Both the position numbers and the translations under genes were made by a program. Source: Salinivirgaceae bacterium (GTDB lineage: Bacteria; Bacteroidota; Bacteroidia; Bacteroidales; SZUA-534). Taken from it: a DNA stretch of 64,000 nt. The notes below the pieces were generated by a model. That model ran no database searches. It was not told where the DNA came from and worked only from the letters and a program-made list of their open reading frames with translations. Every line of letters starts with the position of its first letter. The stretch's first letter is position 1. Where the stretch lies: contig JAFXQB010000009.1 of the NCBI GenBank assembly GCA_017527435.1, positions 60,203 to 124,202 of the forward strand. The letters run 5' to 3'. Shown piece by piece: positions 1-12,400 of the stretch.

Positions 1-362
1 TCGTCGCGCTGGTCGATGGAATTTGGCTCCCAAACTGACCAAATCGACAGAATATCAACGTTGTCTTCAATCACCTTGCGCAACATCTCTGTGTAGGTCT
101 GACGGCGCAGGCTTTCTTCTATGCCTTCGTACTCCTGCATTGCCTGCGCGAGCGCCTCGACAATCCCCGCCTTGCCATCAATCAGTCCGAGAACCCTGTT
201 CGACAGGTCGTTAGATTTTTTGATAATGTCGGTGCTGGCCATCTCCTCCGATATGTTTTTCACTTCAATCCCGACATATCCGAGCGATGCCACATATACT
301 AACAGCGATGCTCCAAGGAAGTAGAACATCATTTTTCTATGTATGCGTTTTTTGAAAATCAT
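1..362 (-). CDS. Cache-domain membrane sensor, N-terminal part (cut by window edge)
   Basis: Only the first 120 codons are inside the window; the frame runs off position 1. The ATG is at 362-360. The visible protein has a basic N-terminus (MIFKKRIHRK), one membrane segment at about residues 11-29 (FYFLGASLLVYVASLGYVG) and then a helical extracytoplasmic stretch ending in IWSVWEPNSIDQRD. The WEPN..D pattern is typical of dCache ligand-binding domains of chemoreceptors and sensor kinases. The start lies 12 bases after the stop of the upstream sensor at 375-3095, so the two are almost surely one transcript. The output domain cannot be seen. Confidence 0.8.
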   Translation of the reverse strand, partial: MIFKKRIHRKMMFYFLGASLLVYVASLGYVGIEVKNISEEMASTDIIKKSNDLSNRVLGLIDGKAGIVEALAQAMQEYEGIEESLRRQTYTEMLRKVIEDNVDILSIWSVWEPNSIDQRD

Positions 363-374
363 TGCCGTAAGTTT

Positions 375-3095
375 TTAAAGTTTGGTCCTGTAGTTCACGA
401 TGTCGTTCAGTTCGGCTCCAGCCGCATCCCACAATGTTTTCATTGTCTTGAAAAGTCCGGGGATGGCAGTCAGGTTCTTGTCGTCGTCTATGAGTTTGAT
501 GATTTTGTCAATAGAGTTATAAATATGTCTTATTCCCAAATAGTTAATCTTTGTTTTCAATGATTTTGCCACTGTTTTCAGGCTCTTGTAGTTGCGGTCC
601 TTAACCAGACTCTCCATTTCTAAAATCTGCGCCGGAATCTGTTCCGCGTAGCGTTTCAGAATGTCGGCAATCTTCTTCTCGTCGTTTTTGTAAACCACAT
701 TCAAATTGGTCAGGTCGATGAGCTGCTGCTTGGTCTCGGCCAATTCGGGCACAATTTCCTTTTTCAGGTCGTCGGGAATCACGCCTTCCTGAATCATCTG
801 AATCTTCTCCTCAATTTTCTTTTGGTTTGTGATGTCGATGCCAATCTCCACAATTTCGGTTATGGCACCGTCAGCATCAGTCACTGGTATGAAACGCTCA
901 AGCAGCCAAATCTGTTTCTTGCCGACAGTGTACGGCTCCTCGCTCTCCATAATGTTGCCTTTCAGCAACTCTTCCCAGAAGTGCTCGTGCTCTGCCTGCT
1001 CCTTTTCGCCCATTATCACTTCCGATTTGTGGCGCTTGCCGATGAGTTTCTCGCGCTTGCTGTTCACCAATGCGGCAAACTCGTCGTTCACATCGGTGAT
1101 GTGCCGGCTTGTGTCGTAATGGACAGTCGGCATCACTGAATTGAATCCCGAAATGATTGTGGTGAGTTCTTCTTCTTTTTGCGTCGACTCTTCCTGAGTA
1201 GCCTGCATCTCCTCCATATTCTGGCGGATTTCCTCCTCCTGCTGTTCCAGAATCTCGGCCTGCTTCTTCGATTTCTCGAGCAGCTGCGCTGTCTGGCCGT
1301 TGATTTTCACCGTCGATATTGTCGATGCAATGTTCTCCGACAGTTTTTCGACAAACGAAATCTGGTAGGGTTGCAGCACTTTGAATGAGTAAATTTCGAT
1401 AATACCCACCAAATCCTTATTGTAGAGCAGCGGCACAATAAGCGCCGACTTTGGCAGTGCCCGGCCCAGTCCCGAACCAATCTGGTCGATGTCGGGTGTG
1501 ATGTCGCTGATGAATATTGTCTCTTTCTCAAGATAAGCCCGGCCTATCAGCCCCTTACCCGGCTCAACAAAACCGTTGACCGACGCCTTCTCTTTGCTAA
1601 AGCCGATGTGTGCCACCAGCTCGGCGCCCTTGCGATCGGGCGGGACAATATAGAATGCGCCCATCTGTGAGTCGAGATAAAGTGTAAGGTTTTTAATAAT
1701 CTCGCCCGCGAGCGTTTTCATATCGCTGTTGTCGACGCGCAGCACCTTGTTGAACAGGTTGATGCCGTTCGACGCCCAGTTGAGCTGGCCTTCTTCGTCA
1801 CGTCTCAAATTCTCTTCTTCTTTGGCGCGCTCAAGACTGTTTTTCATTTCGATGATGGCGTTGCCGAGCACGTCCTTGTCGCTCAGCGGCGTGAATTTGT
1901 AGTTTGAATTGCCGTTACCGATGTTCTCGGCAAATTTGGTTACTTGCAGCAATCCGTCTACCACCTTGTTCGACGAGTCGGCCATCTGCCCAAGCTCATC
2001 ATCGCTGTCGACATCCATTTTCAGAGCGTTATCGACCTGTCCCAACGAAAGTTTCCTGATTATGGCGTTCACCTTGTTAATGGGGGTGACAATCTTTACC
2101 GAAAGAATGAAGATAATGAATGCCAGCAAGATAAGTCCCACAACAATCACCTTTTTAACAAACATCAGTGAACTGCTGATTTGAGCGTTCACTTCGGCCA
2201 CCGATGTGGTTGCAATCAGTTTCCACTGGTTGCCGAGTCCTGCCGGATTGATGGTCAGCGTTGTGCACAGAATGCTGTCGTTGCCCATATGGTCCTTGAT
2301 GAAAATGGTTTTTGAGTTGCTGGTGTCAGCACGGGCAATCACAGTGTCGATTTCGGTAAACTGAAGACCGATAAGGTCAGGATTGTGGTAATCGACAATC
2401 ATTCCGCCCGACGATATAATGGTGATTTTCTTGTTGCTGGCCAGACAGATGGAATCAACCATCAGGCGCAGAGTGTGAAGATTGATGTCGGAACTGACAA
2501 CACCGATGGTCTCACCGTCCTTGTTGATTGGCAGCGCGATTGATGATTTCAGATATTTTTTTGTCACCGACTCGTCCTGGAAGAACGTCGACGGCTCAGA
2601 GAATATCGGCGTTCCGAGCCTGCGGACAACATAATATGGTGATTCGGTGTTATTATCGGTGTCGTAATCGAAGAATGTGTTTTTCGACTCGAACCCGTAC
2701 GATGTGCGATCAGTCCGCAGCAGTTGCCGGCCGTTGCTCACACCGCTCACGTAGCCGTTGTCGAAGCAGATCCAAACAGCAGCCAGCATCGGATTGCTGC
2801 CGCAAGTGCTTTTTATAATGCTTCGGAAGAAACTCTCGTTGCTGTCATAACTATTGTCGATGGTCGACTCAATGACTGATTTCAGTGTGACGAGTTTCTT
2901 GTACTCGCAATCGGCGATGTTTGAGAACGTTGTCGAAATGTCTTCAAGCAAAGCGGCATCGCGCTTTTCCATCGTCTCAATTATCGATGTCCGGAACTGA
3001 TTGTTGATTATTCGCGCGGCAAAAAATATGACCACAAACACGGTGCCCAGCACCAGTGCAAGCACCCTGTAACTTAGACGGATTCTGACTTTCAT
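375..3095 (-). CDS. Cache-HAMP-GAF-PAS membrane sensor with degenerate Hpt-like tail
   Basis: Predicted inner-membrane signal receptor of 906 residues. Order of parts: membrane segment ~12-30; periplasmic dCache-like domain ~35-315; second membrane segment ~318-340; HAMP ~340-390 and a second HAMP-like helix to ~425; GAF ~445-605; coiled coil ~610-650 (rich in E and Q); PAS ~660-775 ending in the usual DIT motif (IGIDITNQKK); helical C-terminus ~800-906. There is no HisKA/HATPase, GGDEF or MCP signalling domain. The last helices resemble an Hpt domain (AKSLKTKINYLG), but Lys-844 stands where Hpt proteins carry the phosphorylated His. The protein therefore probably senses and passes a signal by contact; its partner may be the next Cache gene, 12 bases downstream. 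Assignment of GAF, PAS and Cache is by pattern recognition. Confidence 0.85.
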   Translation of the reverse strand: MKVRIRLSYRVLALVLGTVFVVIFFAARIINNQFRTSIIETMEKRDAALLEDISTTFSNIADCEYKKLVTLKSVIESTIDNSYDSNESFFRSIIKSTCGSNPMLAAVWICFDNGYVSGVSNGRQLLRTDRTSYGFESKNTFFDYDTDNNTESPYYVVRRLGTPIFSEPSTFFQDESVTKKYLKSSIALPINKDGETIGVVSSDINLHTLRLMVDSICLASNKKITIISSGGMIVDYHNPDLIGLQFTEIDTVIARADTSNSKTIFIKDHMGNDSILCTTLTINPAGLGNQWKLIATTSVAEVNAQISSSLMFVKKVIVVGLILLAFIIFILSVKIVTPINKVNAIIRKLSLGQVDNALKMDVDSDDELGQMADSSNKVVDGLLQVTKFAENIGNGNSNYKFTPLSDKDVLGNAIIEMKNSLERAKEEENLRRDEEGQLNWASNGINLFNKVLRVDNSDMKTLAGEIIKNLTLYLDSQMGAFYIVPPDRKGAELVAHIGFSKEKASVNGFVEPGKGLIGRAYLEKETIFISDITPDIDQIGSGLGRALPKSALIVPLLYNKDLVGIIEIYSFKVLQPYQISFVEKLSENIASTISTVKINGQTAQLLEKSKKQAEILEQQEEEIRQNMEEMQATQEESTQKEEELTTIISGFNSVMPTVHYDTSRHITDVNDEFAALVNSKREKLIGKRHKSEVIMGEKEQAEHEHFWEELLKGNIMESEEPYTVGKKQIWLLERFIPVTDADGAITEIVEIGIDITNQKKIEEKIQMIQEGVIPDDLKKEIVPELAETKQQLIDLTNLNVVYKNDEKKIADILKRYAEQIPAQILEMESLVKDRNYKSLKTVAKSLKTKINYLGIRHIYNSIDKIIKLIDDDKNLTAIPGLFKTMKTLWDAAGAELNDIVNYRTKL

Positions 3096-3424
3096 ATATC
3101 TCTGTTTTGTCTATTAACTCACAAGTGGCGGAACCTGCAAATCGTTGGCGCAGGTCGCTGCCAAACCAAAAAATAAATATCTACATTTTTTTCAAATGTG
3201 AAACACCATTTGGCGAAATAGTTTTAAAATAGTTGAGATTTGTGTCCCCGCCCATTACAACAATATGAAAACCAGATGGTTGCAATGCCGCGATTGGCAA
3301 CCCTGTCAATGACATATTACTCGCACCGGAATTTCGACATGCCGTTCATTTTTGAACTAAAATGTGATTAACTGTTCAGTTGAGAGTAAAAACAAAAAAG
3401 CCGGCTAAAAACCGACTTTTCTGT
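3096..3424. other. Intergenic region between sensor operon and giant surface gene
   Basis: No gene is visible in these 329 bases. On the minus strand they form the leader of the sensor gene. A small hairpin, ACCTGC at 3133-3138 with GCAGGT at 3150-3155, lies about 40-60 bases before the sensor start. A further inverted repeat, GGTTGC/GCAACC, lies near 3278-3302. I found no exact TAnnTTTG element for the sensor gene. The terminator of the giant gene occupies the right end (separate entry). Confidence 0.5.
3394..3420 (-). terminator. Rho-independent terminator after giant surface gene
   Basis: On the minus strand an 8-bp stem, AAAGTCGG with CCGGCTTT (one T-G wobble), encloses a 7-base T-rich loop and is followed by a T run. 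It begins 5 bases after the stop codon of the giant gene. Confidence 0.75.
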
Positions 3425-6400
3425 TTAGTATTTAACAACTTTCTGCTGCAGAACCTTTGTGTCGGTTACGAACCGCAGAACGTAAATTCCGCTTGGCAAA
3501 TCGCTGATGTCGATAGTGGCATCGAAACTGCTGATGTCGATAATGCGGATTACCATGCCTGACTGTGACAGCAACTCGATTCTGCCACCTGCCATTGAGC
3601 CCGAAGCACTGACGCGGAACAAACCGTTCGTCGGATTCGGCACCACAACCAGATTTCCAAGTTCACCGCCAGTGTAGTAAACAGTCACAACCTTGTCGGC
3701 ATACTCGCGTGTGCCATCGAAATCGACTTGCGACAAGCGGTAGTAGAGCAGCCCTTGCTCGGGTGCGTTATCGCTGAATGTATAGTCGATACGCTTGCTC
3801 GAATTGCCGGCACCGTCAACATAACCAACTGTCACGTAGTTGACACCATCAATCGAGCGCTCAATCTCGAAGTAGTCGTTGTCTTTCTCCGAAAGGGTTG
3901 TCCACTCGAGCGCAACGCTGTTGCCATCTTGGCGGCCAGTAAAGGCTGCAAAGGTGACAGGAAGCGGGTTGATATCCGGTTCTGGATTTTTGGCACCGAA
4001 GGTGAACGGACTGTAGGACGTAATATACGCTGTGGTTGTAATAGAATTTACGCCATCGAACTTGGCAGGCTCGGCCTTCCATTTCCCTTCTGTGAAATGA
4101 GCGACCACCAAATCCGACTCTTTACCAGGTGTAATGCCACTTGCTTCGGCATCAGACCAATAGAGCGTAAGCTTGCTTGATTTCCCACCTGGGCAATCAA
4201 CTAACCACGTCTCAGCCTGGCTGACACGACTCATACTTGCTGGCAGACCAGTGGTCAACGGTTCTTTGCCCGCAACAAGGGTGTACGACGCCGAATAATA
4301 AGTGGCGTCAGTTGCATCGCTGCCTGGTGCTATACCGATTTGTGCAAGGCGGCCATTGCTTCCTGTCGGGAATACGAACGGTGTTTTTCCATATTTCCAA
4401 ATTGTGCCATCGACATATGAATTGGCACTGGCGCCAGCAACAGGTTTGGCATTTTTGGTAAAGACAAGCGCTTGCCCACCATTGACACTGACAACACCTT
4501 TGGTAAGTGTCAGTTTGCCATCAATGTTAATGCTGTTATTGATAGTAACGCCAGCGTTGTCGACTGTCAGATTCTCGACTGTCAGATTCTCGAATTCGCC
4601 ACCGCCAACACTTTGTGCGGCGCCGCCGTTCAACTTGACAGTTCCCACGAATTTGCCGTTATTGGTAATGTTGCCTGTCACTGACATATCGCTGCTAGCG
4701 GTCACTGTTCCCACGTTCGACATATTTGCGAACGAGCCTGCACCCGAAACGGTGTGTTCGCCGTCGGTGAAGGCAACTTCGCCACTACCGGTGCTATTGA
4801 ATTGACCGTCGCAAGTAACATCTTTATGTATGGTCAATTTGGCACCATCGGCAAGATTTACTTTCGCGCCAGCTCCAACGTTAATGTTTCTGACTGCGGC
4901 AGCAGTTCCGTTGACTGTCGGCATACTAATTTTATCACTCGACTTGCCACCTTTAAATGTGATTTTATAATTGTCGCGGACAACCACATCGTCACCACTT
5001 TCAGGGGCATCACCGCTCCACCAGTTGGCATCATTATTCCAATCGGTATCAGCGCCATCGCCACGCCACAAATAAGCGTTGCTGATAGGTTTGTCGATTT
5101 CGTAAGTGTTGTCGCAACTCTTGACATCATCATCGCTCTTAATGGTGAGCAAGCCCTTCATCCTGTCGGCTTTTGGTATTTCAATTACCATTTTGCCGCC
5201 TGACAAATCGTCTTTTCTGATTCCTGTAGGTGCCGGGGCCGAGTATGTAACACCATCAAGGCTATAAGCAAATTCATAACCTTTTATGCCAACGGTGCTT
5301 GTTTTCGTATAGTCAATCTGCACCAGATTGCCTTTGTACAACTCATTGTCGGCTATTATGAATTCTTTAATAGACGGGTTTTCATGAACCTGAATCGATT
5401 TGTCATTGACTTGCTTATGGCAGCCTTTGTTCTTAACAACGACTTTGAAATTCAAATTGCCGTCGGCGTAACGCAGGGGCTCGCTTGTGTGAATCTGAAT
5501 CGGGTCGTCGGTGCCATTACCGCCAAACTCTTCGCACATTGCGGTTTCGCCTTTGTAAATAATGTATGAGTAATTAATGTTTGTGTGTTCAATTGTCACG
5601 GTTCCAACCGTATTGTCACAAATGACAGAACCATAGAAATCGTCAGCATTAAATGTAACATCGTCGTAGAATGTTATGACGCGCTTGACATCTTTGCCCA
5701 AATCGCCGTTTTTCTCAGTTACATGCAATGTGACTTTCGAAGCGGTGAAACTATCGTCCCATGTGAGTTTGATTTTGTTGTTATCGGCGCTTTCGCCCGT
5801 CTTGTCGATTGTGATTGTGCTGATAACGTTCTCGTCGGCTTCGTCTTTGACAGTCCACTGATAGGTGTGGCTGCCGACTTTTTCAGTCATAAACTCAGCC
5901 GTTCCATCTGCACGGCATATTCCGAAATTACCAGTGATTTCAGGTTGCGGATAAATATCGACGGCTACATCCTTCGAATTCTCGCGGTAGCAAACCTTAT
6001 CGTGCGACTTTTTATAGGTGTTGCGGACCGTCAATGTCACACTATAAGTGGAAGTATTGGTACCGAATTGAATATTTGCAGTATTGCCGGCAGGTGCTAT
6101 TTCAACATAATCGGAATTATCACTCCACGTGTAGGCGTCTACCTTGTCGTCGGCTGTGACTGTGTAGACGCGCTCGTCACCCATTCCGACTGTTCCTGCA
6201 CCATCGATAACTGGTTTGGGATTGTAGAGAACATTCACATTTGCCTTATTGTTGCCGGCAGGCATACCATCTTCGCTACCGTCTTTCATTCCGGTTATTT
6301 CAACCACATACGGCTGGGTCGAATAGCCGTCGGTTCTGCCGAACTTGGCGGCCAAATCGCTGCCGGTGAGTGCTATCACACCTTCGCTGTCAGTAAATTT

Positions 6401-9400
6401 CGGACTTGTTACGGTTACCGATTTGTTCTTTTCCTTATCGGTTATCTTGTAAGTCACAGTGTACGGGCCACCCATGCCGGTGAAATATACCGGGATTGCG
6501 GTTGCATCGGCGTCACCATCACAGATATATGTTTCATCTGTCTGGTTTTCTTCGGTTTTGCTCAACAACCGCGCAGTGCTGTTGCTGCTGCCTAACGTAT
6601 ATTCTTCGTACTCTGAAATTGTTAAGGCTGCAGCGGACAATATTATTGCTGTCGGAATTGAGCCGCTGTTGTGCGAACTTTCTATTATTTCCCATTCGGT
6701 GCCCTTCTTACCTGCTATTTTCACACGTTTGAGCATCGAAGCATTAATTGTAGTGAATGTGCGTGAACCTACGCGAAGGCCCAATTTGGCTGTGGCGCCT
6801 GTCGGACCCGACACTGTCCATTTTTCGGTGTTGCTCATGCTGGTAAACGGCCATACCACATCAAAGCTGTATGTTCCCGAATGGAATGTCACAGTGTAGT
6901 CACCATTCACAGACACGTTGTTGAGTTTTGTCAGTGCGTAAACTTTGCCCACCGACTCGTCAAGGCCGCCTATCGGGAAGTCGCGGTTATCGCCAGCGTT
7001 CAATTTCCATGTAAGCGGGCCAGCCACAAACGACGTTGCGCCCGGACGGGTAACAGTTGCAGTGCGCAGCAGAGTGACGCTTGTGTTCTCGGCTGTATCA
7101 ATCAAGCAACCATTGGTGAATTCCAACGATTTATTGATAATTATGCCTGCTTCGGTGGCCGATTCGGCACGAACAATTTCAACGTCGCTTGGGTTGTTGA
7201 TTATCACGCGGTAGAACGACTCGTTGTTGCCCGAAAGAACAATCTTCTGCCGGCTGGTTCCATTGAATGTGACAATCGACCTGTCGTTGTTTGAACCTGG
7301 CAAGAAACCACCATCACCAGTGTTTTCATCAATCCAGTCGCCCTTCATATAAATAGGTGTATTACCAAAAGCAAGTTTAGTTCCGTTTCTGATAACCATG
7401 CTCTTGTTGATATACTCACCATACTCTTTTGTCAGCGTTTTGGTGCCGCCGCCTGAAAGAACCACATTCTGCAACGGCAAAGAGACGTGACCAACAACTG
7501 CGTTTGGCAGTTTACCATCGCCGCCGGCAAATTCGACAATGCTTCGCTCATCGCTCAAGAATGTTGTGAAGTTTCCGGCCGGCATCTTATAATATTTGTC
7601 GCCTTCTGTTTCAACCGGTTCCATAATCAGTTTTCCTGTACCATTGACACGGCCGAAATTGCTACCCACAGTATTGCCCAAATTCAAAACGCCCATTTCT
7701 GTGCCATCGTCGAATGTCAGGCTGTAAGCGTTTGTGTGGCTGCGCTTTACATTTACAACATCACCCGGAAGAATATGTACAGGATTGCCATCTATTTTAT
7801 AATCAGCAGCCACATCACCCGTATCATCATAGAGCCAATGCTCCACGCCGCTTCCATCTATATAATTCCATGTTTTGGGGTTGTCCCAATCACCACCACC
7901 ATCGCCACGAGTGTAAAGAACCGGACGCCCGGTGTAAATACCTGCGTTGTCTTCTGCATTACTGCCAACAACACCAACTGTGTAATCGCCTGCAATATGA
8001 CCAAACGGCTTGAATGTCACGTTATTCGTTCCAATATTCGCCAATTCCGAACCGGTTGTGCCATCACCGCGAAGGTCAATCCACTTATACTCATCAGTTC
8101 CGCCGTAGTACATGTATTCGGGGAACAACGTGTCGCTCGTTCCTAATAGTTTTTCGGCCGGATAATAGTATGTCTGGGTTACAGAGAAATCGGTTGACTT
8201 TATCGAGAAATTATCTCTACCGTCTTCGCCAAAACCTTCGGTTGTAACCATCCAATAGTAAGCGAGCCACTTCGACGGGTCGAACGTCAAGTTATTGTGA
8301 ATCGAATTGATTGCCTTGACCGTGATTGAACAATTGTCCCTATCGTTGCTGGTAAAATCGTAGACTGCCGGCGTATAGTAGCGGTTGCCTTCATGCACAA
8401 CACCTATAGGAAGAGTAAAGTTCGACGCATCTTTTTTTACGTATTTGGTAACGCCCTTGTCTTCATGCTCACCGTTGAGACGAAGCATGTGTGTTCCGTC
8501 GAAGGTGCCGCTTGCGCTCTCAACCGTGGCATCCTTACCAAGAATCAAGCTGTTACGATTGATATAGAGATTTGCACCTAATCTAATCTTATTGCTAATG
8601 CGAACATTTGTGTTCAAATAAACTTCGTTCGGATTGTTAACAGTTATTGCTCCGATTGATTCCAGACTGTTGCCTTCAATATACTGAACATCGTCGGTGC
8701 GGCAGAAATTTATACCGCCGGTACCTTCGAATCCACCGTAATAGATAAGGTTCCCGAACAACGAAATGACATTGCCGTTGTCGGTTACAGTACCTTCTCT
8801 CTGGGTAAGATTGCCACCGACACTTATACTTGAGTGGTTAGACAGCAGCGTCAGGTTGCCTTCGACTTCTACCGTGTTGAACTGCGTTGCCGAAGCGTTG
8901 GCTCCTTCATAAGTCATGTCGCTACCGACAAACTTTGTCAGTTGTGTTGTTGTTCCAAAGTTGAATCCGGCGCTGATACCCGAAATGTTCTCGTTGTTAT
9001 AGTTTCTGAACGCCTTGCGGATTGTCAGGTCATGGTTACGTGCATTAAACACGCCTGTGTTGTTGATTGTCAGTTCATTGACATCTAATGCCGTGTATGC
9101 GTTAAGTGTGGCGCCGTTGGCCACTTCAATATTGTTCAGGCTTGACGGAATATACACTTTCTGCGAGCCGCCACCAACAATGATTGTACCGCCGGTGCAA
9201 TTCATAATGTCGGGCTCTATGAATATGTCGCCATAGCCTTCGTTGCCATTACCATTCATGACCGTCAGCGTTCCGCCCTGCATGTCAAATTCACCTGATT
9301 CCAACACTTCAAATGCTGCGAAATCTGTAAGCCAAAGGACACTTCCACGATTTCTGCCTTGCACTACCACATCACCGCCATACTGCTTCCAAATAAGGCT

Positions 9401-12400
9401 GCCAGTGGTTTGGTTTTGAGTTCTGCTGATTTGCCCGATAACATTCAATGTGCCGCCGCTTATCTCAATAGTCGGTTTGCCATCGGCAGTGTATTGAATA
9501 CTATTGTATTTGCTTGCTGATTCGCCAGTTCCGACTATTAACTCACCACCTGAGATTTGAATTTTACCTTTCAGACTAATTCCTGTAGCGTTACCACCCG
9601 TTGCGACCTTTGCCTTACCTGATACTATCGACAGACATGCTTCTCCCGGAATAGTTAGCGTCTTGTTAGCTGTGAGTTCAACTTCGCCTCCGTCACCTAT
9701 CTCTACAACAAATGTGCCCTTAACCAAATCCAGAAGAGCATTGCTATTGGCAGTATTAATCTTCTTTGTTGTTTTAAGAATCAACTTGTCATCTATTGAG
9801 TTTTTGTTGCAAGTGAGCATGTTAAGTGTCAGATTTTGGCTGCTCCTGATACGCGAGTCAGTTTTACCAACAAACTCTGTATTAAACTTATAATTGCCAC
9901 TTTTAGCCATAAATGTGCCATCGACAATCAAATCGCGGCCAATCTGCAAAAGATTGGTAGTTGAGTTTGCGGCAGTACCGGCAGCAATCATTGTTGCACC
10001 TTCGGCTACAATCAGGCTGTCAGCCACCTTGATAGTTTGCTGATTAGCCGAACCATTTTCAAATACTTCAAACCTTCCGCCATTGGCGATAATAAAATCC
10101 TTGTGAATGTCGATAGTGAAACTGCCTGTTGGATTTGTGCGTGCGCTACCGCTGATTTTAAGGCTGTCGAAAACTGTGACATTGGACGCGGGCATGCCTA
10201 TTTCATTCCCCGTCGTGCCACCGCTTATGAGCAGATTACAGTAATTTACCAAGGCCGAACCATCGATTGACTCGGTTGGTATTGTATATCCATTACCATA
10301 ATACTCAACCGTACCACCAAACTCGCCATTGAACTTGCCGAAATCGCCTTCGGGGAAATATGGCGACGACAGACGCAGTTTTCCGGCGCCAACCGACTCA
10401 TCGACATCAACAATAGGTGCTTTGAAATTGTTGTAATTTGTCAGGTCGAGCGTTGAGCCCGGTGCAATATCAAGACTTGCGCACTCACCGCGCGAACCAG
10501 CGTAATCGTCAGGAACAGATATTCTGACAACACGTTTGTTATCTTCATCACCAATATATACAGGTGTGGTTTCCGACGGAATGCAACCGCATGGGTCACC
10601 ATTGGGTGATTCCGACCAAGTGTTAACATCGAACCAATCCAGAGTGTCGGCAACAACATTCGACGTGTACAGCGGTGCGCCGTTTGAGAACGACGTCGGC
10701 AAGCCACAAGTGTAGTAGCCGGTGGCGGTCGTCACATTCGGGTCGAAGTAAATGCGACGCTCATAAGAGCTGTTTGCCGTGCCATCCAAATCCACAAAAT
10801 TGGTTCCGAACTGCTGCCATGTCGAGCCATTGCGGCGAGCCGGCACCCAGGCTGCTGTTGAACCTTCGGAAAGACTCGGTTTACCATCTTCGTCATACCA
10901 GAAATACTCTTGCGATAGGCTTGCACCGCTGAATCCACGCTCATCGGTAATCCAGTAGCACTTGAGCGAATTGGCAGAGCGGAAAGCCTGCCCGAACACC
11001 GGCCGCGACGTAACACTACCGTATGTATCGGCAGTGGTGTATTTAATGTTGGCCGGGGTATAGTACGAATAACCTTCGCTTGATACAAAACCAAACGGGA
11101 ATTTGAATTCGCCATTTGTGGCAAACACTTTTGTGACGCCGCGGCTGCTTGTGCCCACTGTGCGAATCATTCGGGTTGGACCGAACGCACCTGTAACTGT
11201 GGCTTCCGAACCAAATTCCAAATTGCTGCCGCCAATGTTGAACTGCGTCTCGCTAACAAAGTTAAGGTTGCCGGAAATTGTCAGTTTTGTCTGACGTCCG
11301 GCATTGGTGCGGTCGGCAAGTTTCAACTCGCTGCCGGCGTCTATATCGACATAACTCAGTTCGCCTGTGCCTGTGCTATAGATATTTTCACCCTTAATCA
11401 CCATCTTGCTGCCGCACGAACTGCACTTTTCATAAGTTCCGTCAACTTCAACATCGCCCAGCATTGTGTAAGTTCTGTTGCTGCCGCCATCTCTCATTGT
11501 AGCTCTGTTGGCCAGTTTGAACAAGCCTCTGACCGTAATGTCGTTTTTTATCGCCACATCGGCACCTTCGGCAAATGTCAAATTATAAAAACCGGCACTT
11601 GCATCACTACTGCTGCAGGCAACTGTTCCGGCAACTGTCAACTCGCCACTGCCATTCATAATAAACTCGTTTTCCGACGTGCCGCCACCTTTGGTGTAAA
11701 CTGTTGAACCACTTTTGATATTCAAGTTTCCACCGACAGTTACAGGCAAGCCCTGACAATCGAAAACAACACCATTTTCGATTGTCAAATCGTTCTCTAC
11801 AATGGTTGACGCAGTAATATTACATTGGTATTTATTATTGAGATATTTTTTGTTAACGTTAGCAATATAGTGTCTAGCATAACTCTTTGGTGCAATTTCA
11901 GGGCTGTTACGAAGTGTCAGCTTATACAATGGCAACTCTGTAGCAATTAAGTAATTAGGTTTACTTTCATCTTTACCGCTTTTCATAGCAGCACCAGTGT
12001 TTATTATAATTTCACCGCCTGATATTTTTCCGTTTTCAGGATTTGATTTCACCATAAACGCACCTTCTGGTCCAGCCGAACTAACAATCAGTGTGCCTCC
12101 AGTCATCTTAAACGTGTAGGAAGCCTCTGGCATAAAGAATACTGGTGCACCAGTGTTCAATTCTCCACATCCGTCGAATGTGACGGTTCCGCCCGATTGT
12201 ACATACGTGGTTAAACCATTTAGGGCAAACGCGCTTGGACGGAATTGCGCGCCACGCAAAGTTCCGCCTTGTATATCAATATACGAAGAACCGACAAAAG
12301 TTATACCAGAACTACCACGTGCATCAAAATGGCCGTCTTTTATAATGAGCCTTCCTGCAGGAATAACTGAAGCGTATGATACCGTTGTCTCTGAGAATGT

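Noticed and set aside
5585..6595. 336-residue plus-strand frame inside the giant gene
   Set aside because: Antisense to a continuous 4374-codon gene with a signal peptide and T9SS tail; the frame has no domain and reflects the gene's codon bias.
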